Shown here in pieces: positions 41,130-48,360 of a stretch of DNA of 48,360 nucleotides. The DNA is from a virus. The stretch spans positions 1 through 48,360 of the IMG/VR virus record IMGVR_UViG_3300017917_004546. The stretch is one strand, 5' to 3'. The first letter of the stretch is position 1. Each line of letters begins with the position of its first letter. The notes under the pieces are model-generated. The model worked only from the letters and a program-made list of their open reading frames with translations. It did not search any database and was not told the origin of the DNA. Position numbers and translations under genes: made by a program.

Positions 41130-41455
41130 AAATATCTTTTGTTAATGTTAGAATACTCTTTTATGTCGCCATATTCCCTAATTTTTGTATCCTCGTAAGG
41201 AGAGGCTATTCTTCTGTAGAATTCTTGCTTTATATTCTCTAGAACACCAGTGATCATTGCTATTTTTGCATATGATTCTCTGCCCATCAAAGATGCAATG
41301 ATTCTGGAAAATGAGTAATTAATATCTCCAAGTATAGATGAAAAATCTTCATTAGTCATATTTCCATTTGTAGATTTTGGAATACCCAAACAAGTAATCA
41401 TTTTATCTATACAAATATCTAACTCTTTTCTAATATCTTCTTTAATGTATGGCAT
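41126..41455 (-). CDS. Conserved phage protein (DUF6899-like)
   Basis: A 109-residue protein starting MPYIKEDIRKELD. GDINYSFSRII and GVLENIKQEFYRRIASPYED near residue 78 match the DUF6899 family of phage and bacterial proteins of unknown function. ATG 41455 lies directly behind GAGGAAC and is chosen over one four codons upstream. It overlaps the kinase-like gene end by 14 nt. Confidence 0.75.
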   Translation of the reverse strand: MPYIKEDIRKELDICIDKMITCLGIPKSTNGNMTNEDFSSILGDINYSFSRIIASLMGRESYAKIAMITGVLENIKQEFYRRIASPYEDTKIREYGDIKEYSNINKRYF

Positions 41456-41975
41456 CTTGTTCCTCACATTTACAAAAATACTCGTAACAATAATAACATT
41501 GTGGACCCGGTTTTCCTAATCCCCAAGCATCACTAGAGGGATCAAAACTTTCCAGTCCAGTATCAATACAAACTAATTTATCATTAATTAATCCGATATT
41601 ATATTGATGACAATCCCAAAAGTCTAAATTAGTATGATGCTTGATATCATCAACTAAGTCTTGTATTTTTTCTAGAAAATGAGTATATTTTTTACTCCAT
41701 CTTGTGATTGGTTCTGTGACAAAATACCCAGCCATCTCTGTTACAAAACCATATGAACTATATAAGGATATATCTTTGATTGGTAATTTAACCACATCAG
41801 TATATGCTATTGGAGATAATCCATGCTTACTAAGTAGTTGTTGAAAAAATAATGCGGCCTTAGCGTCTTTTTCGGATCTAAATTCTTTGAATCCTTTATT
41901 GGTTTCGTCAATCAAAGGATAAAAGTTGCAATATCCTCCCTCATCAAACCATTCGATATCAATAGTGTAATTCAT
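41442..41975 (-). CDS. Protein-kinase-like fold protein
   Basis: A 177-residue protein. FWDCHQYNIGLINDKLVCIDTG (residues 119-140) has the order of a kinase catalytic and metal loop: Asp121, Asn126, then Asp138 followed by Thr-Gly in place of Phe-Gly. A plausible C-helix lies at 32-50. The N-lobe is very short, and the C-terminus carries a Cys knot (CYYCYEYFCKC). It could be a miniature kinase or a pseudokinase. It is in the operon with the DUF6899-like gene. Confidence 0.55.
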   Translation of the reverse strand: MNYTIDIEWFDEGGYCNFYPLIDETNKGFKEFRSEKDAKAALFFQQLLSKHGLSPIAYTDVVKLPIKDISLYSSYGFVTEMAGYFVTEPITRWSKKYTHFLEKIQDLVDDIKHHTNLDFWDCHQYNIGLINDKLVCIDTGLESFDPSSDAWGLGKPGPQCYYCYEYFCKCEEQDAIH

Positions 41976-41976
41976 T

Positions 41977-42222
41977 TTAGTAAGAAATTACTATGGGATA
42001 TTCTCCAGTAATATTATACAAAAAATCTTTTGCTTTTTTAAGATCAAAAAACTCTGCAATAAATACTAGAGAAGGACTAGGATTATTTTCTCTTTTTTCG
42101 CCATATATTCTATAAAATGGATCATCAATAGCCTTATACGAATTATCCACAAAATCATTAATATTTTTTATTTCATCAATATATGTGCCACCATCATAAT
42201 CATTATATTCTCGCACTGTCAT
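41977..42222 (-). CDS. Small hypothetical protein after tRNA-Leu
   Basis: An 81-residue protein, MTVREYNDYDGGTYIDEI at its start and a FIAEFFDLKKAKDFLYNIT helix later, closing with a PIVIS strand. An earlier start would run backward into the tRNA, so ATG 42222 is used. It precedes the kinase-like gene by 1 nt. No family recognised. Confidence 0.55.
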   Translation of the reverse strand: MTVREYNDYDGGTYIDEIKNINDFVDNSYKAIDDPFYRIYGEKRENNPSPSLVFIAEFFDLKKAKDFLYNITGEYPIVISY

Positions 42223-42293
42223 TAAAATAAAATGACTAATTGGAGATTTTGGATTATGGTTAGGAACTCTTGCACTACATAATGTGTTCATAA

Positions 42294-42376
42294 TGGGACT
42301 GGTGGGAGTCGAACCCACACTCCTAGTCGGAAATGGATTTTGAGTCCATCGCGTATGCCAATTCCGCCACAGTCCC
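42294..42376 (-). tRNA. tRNA-Leu (CAA)
   Basis: An 83-nt type II tRNA. The 7-bp acceptor stem GGGACTG/CAGTCCC, discriminator A, D-arm, anticodon stem ATGGA/TCCAT with loop CTCAAAA (anticodon CAA, reads UUG), a stem-bearing long variable arm and T-arm GTGGG TTCGACT CCCAC are all visible. CCA is not encoded. Phage tRNAs often match codons that the phage uses more than its host. Confidence 0.95.
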
Positions 42377-42379
42377 GTT

Positions 42380-42407
42380 CCAACAAAATAGGCTTATATC
42401 TTGTTGG
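42380..42407 (-). other. Hairpin between the helix-turn-helix-like gene and tRNA-Leu
   Basis: CCAACAA (42380-42386) and TTGTTGG (42401-42407) form a 7-bp stem directly upstream of the tRNA 5' end on the minus strand. No T-run follows, so a tRNA-processing or mRNA-end role fits better than termination. Confidence 0.5.
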
Positions 42408-42416
42408 ATTTAAACA

Positions 42417-42698
42417 TCACGAATTATGAGCAGCCTTGAGTCTCTGAAATGTCTCGACCATAGCCTCAACATTATCAACCTTGCGAACAGGCTTAGACCT
42501 TTCCATCTCGGGAAGAATCTGTCCTCTTTCCGCAAGAGTTTTCTTGGTACGAGCATATCGACTCATAGTACTGTTCAACTTTTGACCAGTCTTAGCAGCA
42601 ATTTCGGCATATGTCTTGCTGGAAAAAACTGCTTCAAGAAACATCTCGTCACTGCAACGAACGCGAGTCTGCTTAACGGAAGTAGTAACCTCTGCCAT
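42417..42698 (-). CDS. Small protein with helix-turn-helix-like segment
   Basis: A 93-residue basic protein. TYAEIAAKTGQKLNSTMSRYARTK (residues 29-52) has the spacing of a helix-turn-helix. The C-terminus is a helix (NVEAMVETFQRLKAAH). It has a near-consensus promoter and GGAGG ribosome site, and heads a transcript running into tRNA-Leu. A transcription regulator or DNA-packaging helper is possible; the family is not recognised. Confidence 0.6.
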   Translation of the reverse strand: MAEVTTSVKQTRVRCSDEMFLEAVFSSKTYAEIAAKTGQKLNSTMSRYARTKKTLAERGQILPEMERSKPVRKVDNVEAMVETFQRLKAAHNS

Positions 42699-42781
42699 AA
42701 TTATCCTCCAAATATTCTTTAGTAACTCAAACGAACTTGGGCTTAGTCACCTGACCAATACAACCCTTGCTCGTTCCTATC
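42699..42781 (-). promoter_or_regulatory. Possible structured 5' leader
   Basis: The leader between the 42782 promoter and the gene contains AACGA (42730-42734) complementary to TCGTT (42771-42775), and inner GGG/CCC pairing. Higher GC than the neighbours suggests a folded leader, but the pairing is weak and no riboswitch class is recognised. Confidence 0.25.
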
Positions 42782-42810
42782 ATTGTACTCTCTAGTATCG
42801 GCTCTGTCAA
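42782..42810 (-). promoter_or_regulatory. Strong sigma70-type promoter for the 42698 gene and tRNA-Leu
   Basis: TTGACA (42805-42810), a 17-nt spacer and TACAAT (42782-42787) sit 84 nt before the ATG. This matches the rIIA promoter in quality and spacing, suggesting early, host-polymerase transcription. Confidence 0.7.
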
Positions 42811-42855
42811 TGGCTCGACTTGAAAAATTCTTTTTTACGAGACATCGCCGTAATC

Positions 42856-43734
42856 CTATTTATCGATAAAAATATTATCGAATTCTTCCTTCAAAAATGC
42901 TCTTATTTTTGCTGCGTTTGGGCTACTTTTTAGATTTTCATATAGTTTTTCTTGACTAGAATTTCTAAAATTTTCTATCTCCATTCCTTCACCGAAAGTC
43001 TTTTCCGCCTCTATCAAAAGAAATTTAATAGTATTTTTAAATTGAGGATATGTTTTCCAGTATTCATTATCATGTTCCTTAACGGCCATAGCAAAACAAA
43101 TAGCATAAATACTAAAATCCAAACACCCGCTAACAGCATCAACTCTTTCATTTAGAATACCATTATTATAATCTTCAACTGCACTTTTGCTTCCTAATAT
43201 ATAAGAATTCCATTCATCAATAATATATGATGGCATATCATTCCAATCCACAATATTTTTAACAAAGTAGAGATTATATCTGTATGATCTTAAATCTGGT
43301 GGAATATATTTAGTAACTAAATGCATACTAATATTAGATTCTTCCAATACTATACAGCGAGAATTTAAAACATAAAAAACATTTAATTTTTTACTCAATG
43401 CTTTACTATATAAATTTCTAAGATGAGATGTTATACCATGAGAAGTTTCATGCACATTGATTCTTCTACTATCTTGATCACCGTATGGTTTTTCAAAACT
43501 ATGTGTTAATACATCTCCGTATATTGTATTTTCTTCAATTTTACGATACTTATCAACCTCTGTAAATACTAATCCGCTTTTTTCTTTTGGTTTTGGTTTA
43601 TTTTCTGGAATAGTTTTAGGCTTATCATCCGGCATAATAACCACAATAGTATTGTCTGGTTGATTATTTTCATAGTAGTAATAACCCAGTGCCGAACTTA
43701 TAACTATTAGGGATAATATTTGTTTAGTTGTCAT
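42856..43734 (-). CDS. Membrane-anchored HExxH (putative metalloprotease) protein
   Basis: A 292-residue protein. Residues 5-21 form a signal-anchor helix (QILSLIVISSALGYYYY), followed by a Pro/Lys-rich linker to about residue 53. RINVHETSHGITSHL provides HExxH (His95, Glu96, His99), the zinc motif of many peptidases; the third ligand is not obvious. ATG 43734 overlaps the thioredoxin-like gene by 11 nt and starts right at the membrane helix. It is the last gene of the exported-protein operon. Confidence 0.65.
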   Translation of the reverse strand: MTTKQILSLIVISSALGYYYYENNQPDNTIVVIMPDDKPKTIPENKPKPKEKSGLVFTEVDKYRKIEENTIYGDVLTHSFEKPYGDQDSRRINVHETSHGITSHLRNLYSKALSKKLNVFYVLNSRCIVLEESNISMHLVTKYIPPDLRSYRYNLYFVKNIVDWNDMPSYIIDEWNSYILGSKSAVEDYNNGILNERVDAVSGCLDFSIYAICFAMAVKEHDNEYWKTYPQFKNTIKFLLIEAEKTFGEGMEIENFRNSSQEKLYENLKSSPNAAKIRAFLKEEFDNIFIDK

Positions 43735-44179
43735 GATTAATAGATTGTAGCCAATCCATGTAGTTATCATATATGTATCCTGCCTTTCTTGATTTCTCTA
43801 TGTTCCTAGTCCCTGAACAATCTATAACCACAGATGTTGGTATAACATTGTACTTAAATTCTTTTGCTAATTTTTTATTATCGTCTATATCTAGGAGACA
43901 AATAACAAACTTGTCTTTAATTTTTAGTTTATCAAAATCATTTTCTAAAATTGTACAATACTTGCACCATATACTTTTTAGTATAACTAATAATAATCTT
44001 TTTTCTTTTTTTGCAATCTCTAGCGCCGCCTTATAGTCTGTATAAACTATTGATTGCTTTGGAGTATTAACTACTGGTACTACTATAGATACTGGAATAT
44101 CTTTCCTAGTAGTATGTTTTGATGTATAAAAAAACACAAAACCTAAAATTAGAATTGCTATTAAATATTTATTAATCAT
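43724..44179 (-). CDS. Membrane-anchored thioredoxin-fold protein
   Basis: A 151-residue protein. Residues 5-19 form a hydrophobic anchor. The domain from about residue 45 shows KSIWCKYC as the CxxC redox site and NVIPTSVV as the cis-Pro strand, resembling DsbD-gamma/TlpA-like thioredoxins of the periplasm. It follows the PspC gene by 1 nt. It could reduce or form disulfides, or help haem attachment to the CxxCH cytochrome encoded upstream. Confidence 0.82.
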   Translation of the reverse strand: MINKYLIAILILGFVFFYTSKHTTRKDIPVSIVVPVVNTPKQSIVYTDYKAALEIAKKEKRLLLVILKSIWCKYCTILENDFDKLKIKDKFVICLLDIDDNKKLAKEFKYNVIPTSVVIDCSGTRNIEKSRKAGYIYDNYMDWLQSINHDN

Positions 44180-44180
44180 T

Positions 44181-44360
44181 TTATTCTTTCGGCATTATAA
44201 TAGCTAGTATTAAATAAATCCATAATAATAAAGTTCCTGTTGCAAAAGTTCCTAAAAAGAAAAGCAATCGTACTATTGATGTGTCCCAACCTAAATATTC
44301 CGCAATTCCAGCACAAACACCAAAAATAAATTTGTTGGATGATTTTTTAAGTTTTGACAT
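44181..44360 (-). CDS. PspC-domain membrane protein (59 aa)
   Basis: A 59-residue PspC protein. KFIFGVCAGIAEYLGWDTSIVRLLF is the family signature, and a transmembrane helix (TGTLLLWIYLILAIIMP) ends it. In bacteria PspC-domain proteins sense or respond to envelope stress. ATG overlaps the DUF1501 stop in a TAATG junction, and the stop sits 1 nt before the thioredoxin-like ATG, so it is fixed within the operon. Confidence 0.85.
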   Translation of the reverse strand: MSKLKKSSNKFIFGVCAGIAEYLGWDTSIVRLLFFLGTFATGTLLLWIYLILAIIMPKE

Positions 44361-45685
44361 TATGCTATAACTCCTTGATGAACATTACCATAAACGTCTG
44401 TTAATCTAAAATCTCTACCACTATATCTATAGGTTAGTCTAGTGTGATCTAGACCCATTAAATTTAATATCGTGGCATGTAAATCATGAATACCCATTTT
44501 ATTCTCTATTGCTTTGTGTCCAAAATCGTCTGTCTGCCCATATCTTATACCTCCTTTAATTCCACCCCCCGCCATAAAAATACTATAACCTTGATGATTA
44601 TGGTCGCGTCCTGTGGCACCCTTTTGTATGCCTGGAGTTCTACCAAATTCTCCACCGCACACAACTAAAGTTTCATTTAGCATACCGCTTTCCTTTAGGT
44701 CTGTTAAAAGTGCTGATATAGGTTTGTCTATTGCTAAGCATTTATCTGTCATATTTTTTTGAATCTCTTGATGAAAATCCCATGTACCAATACCTATTTC
44801 TATAAATCTTACCCCCGCTTCTGCAAATTTTCTAGCCATTAAACATTGTTTACCAAATGAGTCTGTTTCTTTTTCCCCTATGCCATATTTATTTAATATA
44901 TTAATAGGTTCATTGCTTATATCCATAACAGAAGGAACCGATGTTTGCATCTTAAATGCTAATTCATATGATTTAATTAGTGCCTCAAGATTAGAATTTA
45001 CTGTATCATTAAATAATTTTACATTATTGATACTCTGTAATAAATCAAGATTTCGTCTTTGCTGTTTTGAATCAATAAAATTATTATTCAGGTTAGGTAT
45101 TGCTTGTTTAATATTTCCGGCATTAATAGATGTTCCCTGAAACATTGCTGGTAGAAATGCGCTACCATAATCATTTGGACCTATTGTTGCGTTTATTGTT
45201 ATAAAACCAGGTAATTCCTCATTTTCTGTTCCAAGACCATAAACAAGCCAAGAACCCATGCTTGGTCTTACAAATTGAAAATTACCAGTATGTAAAAATG
45301 ATCTAGCCTGTTCATGATTACCAGAATCTGTATACATTCCATTTATTAAACACAAATCATCAGCATGGTTTTTTAACATAGGAAAAAATTCACTAATCAT
45401 TAAACCGCTTTGTCCAGATCGGGAAAATTTTGCTTGACTAGTTAATAGTGTCCTATTTTTATCTACTGGATCTTGTTCTGTGTTTCTAGATTCTAGTAAT
45501 GGCTTATGATCAAAAGTATCAACATGAGATGGTCCACCATTTAAATAAATAAATATAACTCTTTTTGCTTTTGCAGGAAAGTGGGTGGTGTTACCGATTG
45601 TTTCTTTGGCTAATAGAGAAGATAGACCAAGAAATCCAAAGCCACAGGATGTTTTTAATAACATATTTCTACGATTAATTATCAT
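44360..45685 (-). CDS. DUF1501 protein with twin-arginine leader
   Basis: A 441-residue DUF1501 protein. INRRNMLLKTSCGFGFLGLSS is a Tat-type leader. VIFIYLNGGPSHVDTFDHKP is the N-terminal motif, and AGVRFIEIGIGTWDFHQEI with GGEFGRTPGIQKGATGRDHN are the conserved sulfatase-fold-like motifs. It lies 9 nt after the three-domain cytochrome gene. DUF1501 and PSCyt1-DUF1549-DUF1553 neighbours are a standard pair in Planctomycetes; their substrate is unknown, with polysaccharide use suspected. Confidence 0.92.
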   Translation of the reverse strand: MIINRRNMLLKTSCGFGFLGLSSLLAKETIGNTTHFPAKAKRVIFIYLNGGPSHVDTFDHKPLLESRNTEQDPVDKNRTLLTSQAKFSRSGQSGLMISEFFPMLKNHADDLCLINGMYTDSGNHEQARSFLHTGNFQFVRPSMGSWLVYGLGTENEELPGFITINATIGPNDYGSAFLPAMFQGTSINAGNIKQAIPNLNNNFIDSKQQRRNLDLLQSINNVKLFNDTVNSNLEALIKSYELAFKMQTSVPSVMDISNEPINILNKYGIGEKETDSFGKQCLMARKFAEAGVRFIEIGIGTWDFHQEIQKNMTDKCLAIDKPISALLTDLKESGMLNETLVVCGGEFGRTPGIQKGATGRDHNHQGYSIFMAGGGIKGGIRYGQTDDFGHKAIENKMGIHDLHATILNLMGLDHTRLTYRYSGRDFRLTDVYGNVHQGVIA

Positions 45686-45694
45686 AATTCCACC

Positions 45695-48076
45695 TTATTT
45701 TATAGTTCGAAACTCTCCAGTAGATATCAGCATTTGAATTATTTGGGCATATAATTTTTGTTCATCTTTTGAATCAGAGGACGATATATATTCTTCTATA
45801 AAAGAATATTCTGAATCATTCACATTTCTAGATAAATATTGTAAATACAGATAGTTAATTTTTTCTTTAGTTGTTTTATTATTTAGATCATAAAGCATAT
45901 GTTTGGCACTATCCATACACAAATTAATAATATCTGTATTATTCATCAGATATAACGCTTGTGTCGGAACAGTTGTTACGGCCCTATTTGTTGATATTAA
46001 GTTATTATCTGGTCTATCAAAAAGATCCAACATTTCTATACTAAAATCTCTTGGGCTGGGTAAAAATATAGTTCTTGTTGGCTTATTATTTATAACTTTA
46101 TTAATGCTTCCGCCAACTCGTTGTTTATCTATTGTCTGTAAAAACACATTATTTTCATTATGATATAATAGTTTATTATGTATATCTAAAATAATATCGC
46201 GAATATTTTCTGCAATTATTCTTTTTTCATTCATTCTCCAAAAATATATATTATCAGGATCTATTTCATAGTTAGTATCATTATATGAAGCGCTTCTTTT
46301 ATATGTATTTGATGTAACTATTTTTTTTATTAGATATTTATTTGATTTTTTATGTTTAATAAAATCCTGTGCTAAAAAATCTAAAAGCTTAATATTGCTC
46401 GGTTCTCCAGACAAAGTACCAAAATTATCAAAACTATCAACTATGCCTTTTCCAATCAATATATTCCATACCCTGTTTACATGAAGTCTGTATGTAAAAG
46501 TGTTATCATCATCCGCTATCCAGTTTGCTAACTCTAATCTACCACTATTTTTACTAAAAAATGGATTATTTTTTTTATTTGTAGTTGTAAATATTTCTGG
46601 TAAACCCCTTAATACTTCTTCTCCAAGATTATTAATTTCTCCACGAATATGTAATTTAGTGCTGGGTTTAATTTCATTTTTTTCAGAAACACACATGACA
46701 GGATCACAAGATAACATATTTTTTATTATTATAGTGTGTGACGCTTCGTCTATAGCATTGTATTTTTCTTCTAGTTGTTTTACTAGTTTTTCAATCTCAT
46801 TTTGAACTGCTTTTTTATCATTCTCATTCAGGTTAGTATTATAATTATAAATAGAATTAATTTTAGAATATAGATTATTTATATCACATATTAGTTTCCA
46901 TTTAGCATAATCTTTTTGTTCGTATATTATTTTTCCAGTTTGATTAATCGTAAATCCAAAATTTCCCATATATCCAATATTGTTATTTCCATGATTAACT
47001 CCATCGAATGTATTTATATTATCTAATATGCTATATATCCTATAATAGTCTTGTTGTGTAAATGGATCAAATTTATGATCATGACATCTGGCACAACTTA
47101 ATGTAATACCAAGAAAACCTCTAGTAAGAGTATCGATTTGTTCATCTATTAAATCGGCACGATATTGTTTGTCTCCAGATGTTAAATTTTTTGTACCTAT
47201 TGTTAGGAATCCAGTTGCTATTAAATGTTTATTATATTGCGCATAATTTTTATTTTCTAATAAGTCTCCGGCCACTTGTTGTTTAATAAAAATATCGTAC
47301 GGCAAGTCTTCATTAAAAGAATCTATTACATAATCTCTATATCTCCAAGCATACGGATAAACTATATTTTGATCTTTCCCAGTAGAATCCGCGTATCTGG
47401 CTATATCTAACCAATGTCTTGCCCATTTTTGTCCAAATCTAAAATCACTTAATAATTTATCAACTAATTTAGTATACTTTTCACTATCTGTATTGTTTAC
47501 ATAAGAAATTACTTCTATTGGTTTTGGTAGCACTCCTATTAAATCTACATAAAGACGTCTTATATGGGTATAGTCATCAGCTATTTCTACAGGAATTAGT
47601 TTATTTTGTTTTAACTGTAGTTCTACCAATTTATCGATACTTGTAGATATGTTATTGTTTACTGGTCTAAATGACCAAAATTTCTTTGCTTCTCCAATAT
47701 CTCTTTTTTTTGTATCTTGAGGAACCCTGGGGTCTGGAGCGCCCAATTGTATCCATAAATAAAAGTCTTGAATGACATTATCTGGTAATTTTTTAGATGG
47801 AGGCATTTCGTATCCATCATGACGTATTGCTTGTATTAATAAACTATCATTAGGATTTCCTGGTATTATTGATGGTCCACTGTCTCCACCTTTTAGCAAG
47901 CCCTCTTTTGTATCAAGAACCAAGCCCCCTTTTTTATCCTTATTTTTAGAAGAATGACAGGAATAGCATTGCGAGGCTAATATCGGTCTAATCTTAGATT
48001 CAAAAAAATCTATTTGCGGATTAGCAAACACAGTGTTGCTGAATAGTACTAAGATTAATATTACCAATATTTTCAT
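45695..48076 (-). CDS. PSCyt1-DUF1549-DUF1553 c-type cytochrome (Planctomycete type)
   Basis: A 793-residue exported protein with a signal peptide (residues 1-19). The PSCyt1 domain has a haem site CYSCH (37-41) and MPPSKKLPD near 91. DUF1549 (about 145-350) includes RRLYVDLIGVLP, WARHWLDIARYADS and a second CARCH (328-332) in the CARCHDHKFDPF motif. DUF1553 (about 510-760) includes RLELANWI, HVNRVW and RDFSIEMLDLFDRPD. Usual members are 800-1100 residues, so this one lies at the short end but is intact. AAGGAC precedes its ATG. Confidence 0.93.
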   Translation of the reverse strand: MKILVILILVLFSNTVFANPQIDFFESKIRPILASQCYSCHSSKNKDKKGGLVLDTKEGLLKGGDSGPSIIPGNPNDSLLIQAIRHDGYEMPPSKKLPDNVIQDFYLWIQLGAPDPRVPQDTKKRDIGEAKKFWSFRPVNNNISTSIDKLVELQLKQNKLIPVEIADDYTHIRRLYVDLIGVLPKPIEVISYVNNTDSEKYTKLVDKLLSDFRFGQKWARHWLDIARYADSTGKDQNIVYPYAWRYRDYVIDSFNEDLPYDIFIKQQVAGDLLENKNYAQYNKHLIATGFLTIGTKNLTSGDKQYRADLIDEQIDTLTRGFLGITLSCARCHDHKFDPFTQQDYYRIYSILDNINTFDGVNHGNNNIGYMGNFGFTINQTGKIIYEQKDYAKWKLICDINNLYSKINSIYNYNTNLNENDKKAVQNEIEKLVKQLEEKYNAIDEASHTIIIKNMLSCDPVMCVSEKNEIKPSTKLHIRGEINNLGEEVLRGLPEIFTTTNKKNNPFFSKNSGRLELANWIADDDNTFTYRLHVNRVWNILIGKGIVDSFDNFGTLSGEPSNIKLLDFLAQDFIKHKKSNKYLIKKIVTSNTYKRSASYNDTNYEIDPDNIYFWRMNEKRIIAENIRDIILDIHNKLLYHNENNVFLQTIDKQRVGGSINKVINNKPTRTIFLPSPRDFSIEMLDLFDRPDNNLISTNRAVTTVPTQALYLMNNTDIINLCMDSAKHMLYDLNNKTTKEKINYLYLQYLSRNVNDSEYSFIEEYISSSDSKDEQKLYAQIIQMLISTGEFRTIK

Positions 48077-48114
48077 ATTTAGTCCTTAAAGATAAAAAGG
48101 TCTAAATAAACTAT

Positions 48115-48219
48115 TTACACCAAACTTGTAGTTATTAGATAATTAATAGACGAAGGATTAAACCCCATCACAATCATTGTTTGCTCTAGACCTATCAACA
48201 TTTGTAATTCTTGAAACAT
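48115..48219 (-). CDS. Small hypothetical protein (34 aa)
   Basis: A 34-residue ORF (MFQELQMLIGLEQTMIVMG at its start) with a clear GGAG ribosome site 7 nt before the ATG, overlapping the end of the upstream gene's leader by a 2-nt gap. Composition is moderately hydrophobic and it could be a small membrane peptide. Function unknown. Confidence 0.45.
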   Translation of the reverse strand: MFQELQMLIGLEQTMIVMGFNPSSINYLITTSLV

Positions 48220-48221
48220 TT

Positions 48222-48360
48222 TTACTCCAGTATTATTTTTAACATAATATAGTTTGGCTTGTCGTTGTCTATCAACTGTAGAGTTTTAACCTTTCCCTTG
48301 CCAAAAAAATCAAGACCAACGTGTATAAAAGGACCGCCTTCTAAATCTATATGATATGGA
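48222..48360 (-). CDS. Partial hypothetical protein, 5' end outside window
   Basis: An open frame enters from the right edge and ends at TAA 48222-48224, giving 45 visible C-terminal residues (HIDLEGGPFIHVGLDFFGKG, then a polar segment and a closing strand). It is the upstream neighbour of the 34-residue gene, 2 nt away. Too little is visible for assignment. Confidence 0.55.
   Translation of the reverse strand, partial: PYHIDLEGGPFIHVGLDFFGKGKVKTLQLIDNDKPNYIMLKIILE

Noticed and set aside
42856-48076. Host chromosomal fragment mis-joined to a phage contig
   Set aside because: Base composition, gene spacing, start signals and the presence of a second DUF1501 gene amid phage genes make a misjoin unlikely, but read coverage is needed to exclude it.
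1-48360. CRISPR arrays, insertion sequences or integrase/att sites
   Set aside because: No regularly spaced repeats, transposase, integrase or terminal inverted repeats were found by reading.

Overview
The window looks like an internal piece of the genome of a large tailed bacteriophage (or a phage-like replicon). It is strongly AT-rich. Genes are packed in long single-strand blocks with ATGA or TAATG overlaps, and most have a visible Shine-Dalgarno sequence. Phage hallmarks are a T4-type rIIA-rIIB pair, a small stand-alone sigma-70-like factor, a ClpP-like protease of the kind used in head maturation, a tRNA-Leu(CAA), HNH endonucleases, a primase-polymerase-like protein, RuvB and many short phage-type hypothetical genes. 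Two DUF1501 genes and a three-domain PSCyt1/DUF1549/DUF1553 c-type cytochrome gene are families concentrated in Planctomycetes and relatives. A host in that group is therefore the best guess, but this is inference.

Layout. (1) 1-7152, minus strand: a virion/late-type block with a Cys-rich polyproline protein cut by the window edge, a DeoC-like barrel, the ClpP-like protease, the sigma factor, a PAP2 phosphatase, a bacterioferritin-like protein and several conserved phage unknowns. (2) 7163-17888, minus strand: GMP reductase, a nucleoside-deoxyribosyltransferase-like protein, several glycosyltransferases, and a Wlb-like nucleotide-sugar cassette (Gfo/Idh dehydrogenase, hexapeptide acetyltransferase, shortened DegT aminotransferase, epimerase), ending upstream with a macro-domain protein and two small genes. 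(3) 18042-24652, plus strand: a seven-gene operon of glycosyltransferases and methyltransferases, opened by a divergent promoter region near 17.92-18.00 kb. (4) 24649-28910, minus strand: 2OG-Fe(II) oxygenase, membrane protein, actin-like ATPase, HNH nuclease, secreted trypsin-like protease, subtilisin-like protease. (5) 28930-30913, plus strand: a cupin and two glycosyltransferase-type proteins. (6) 30892-42698, minus strand: a dehydratase-like protein, a lone DUF1501 protein, RuvB with a zinc-ribbon/RuvA-tail-like partner, a primase-polymerase-like gene, an unusual tRNA-like RNA, rIIB, rIIA, an HNH nuclease, a kinase-like protein and tRNA-Leu. (7) 42856-48076, minus strand: five tightly coupled genes for exported or membrane proteins (PSCyt1-DUF1549-DUF1553 cytochrome, DUF1501, PspC, thioredoxin-like, HExxH protein), followed to the window edge by two small or partial genes.

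How it may work together. About a dozen sugar transferases, a nucleotide-sugar pathway and several methyltransferases suggest extensive glycan building or capping, either on virions or on the host surface. GMP reductase could shift guanine nucleotides toward adenine for an AT-rich genome. The exported Planctomycete-type operon is the most unusual cargo and the best candidate for an undescribed phage-encoded envelope function.
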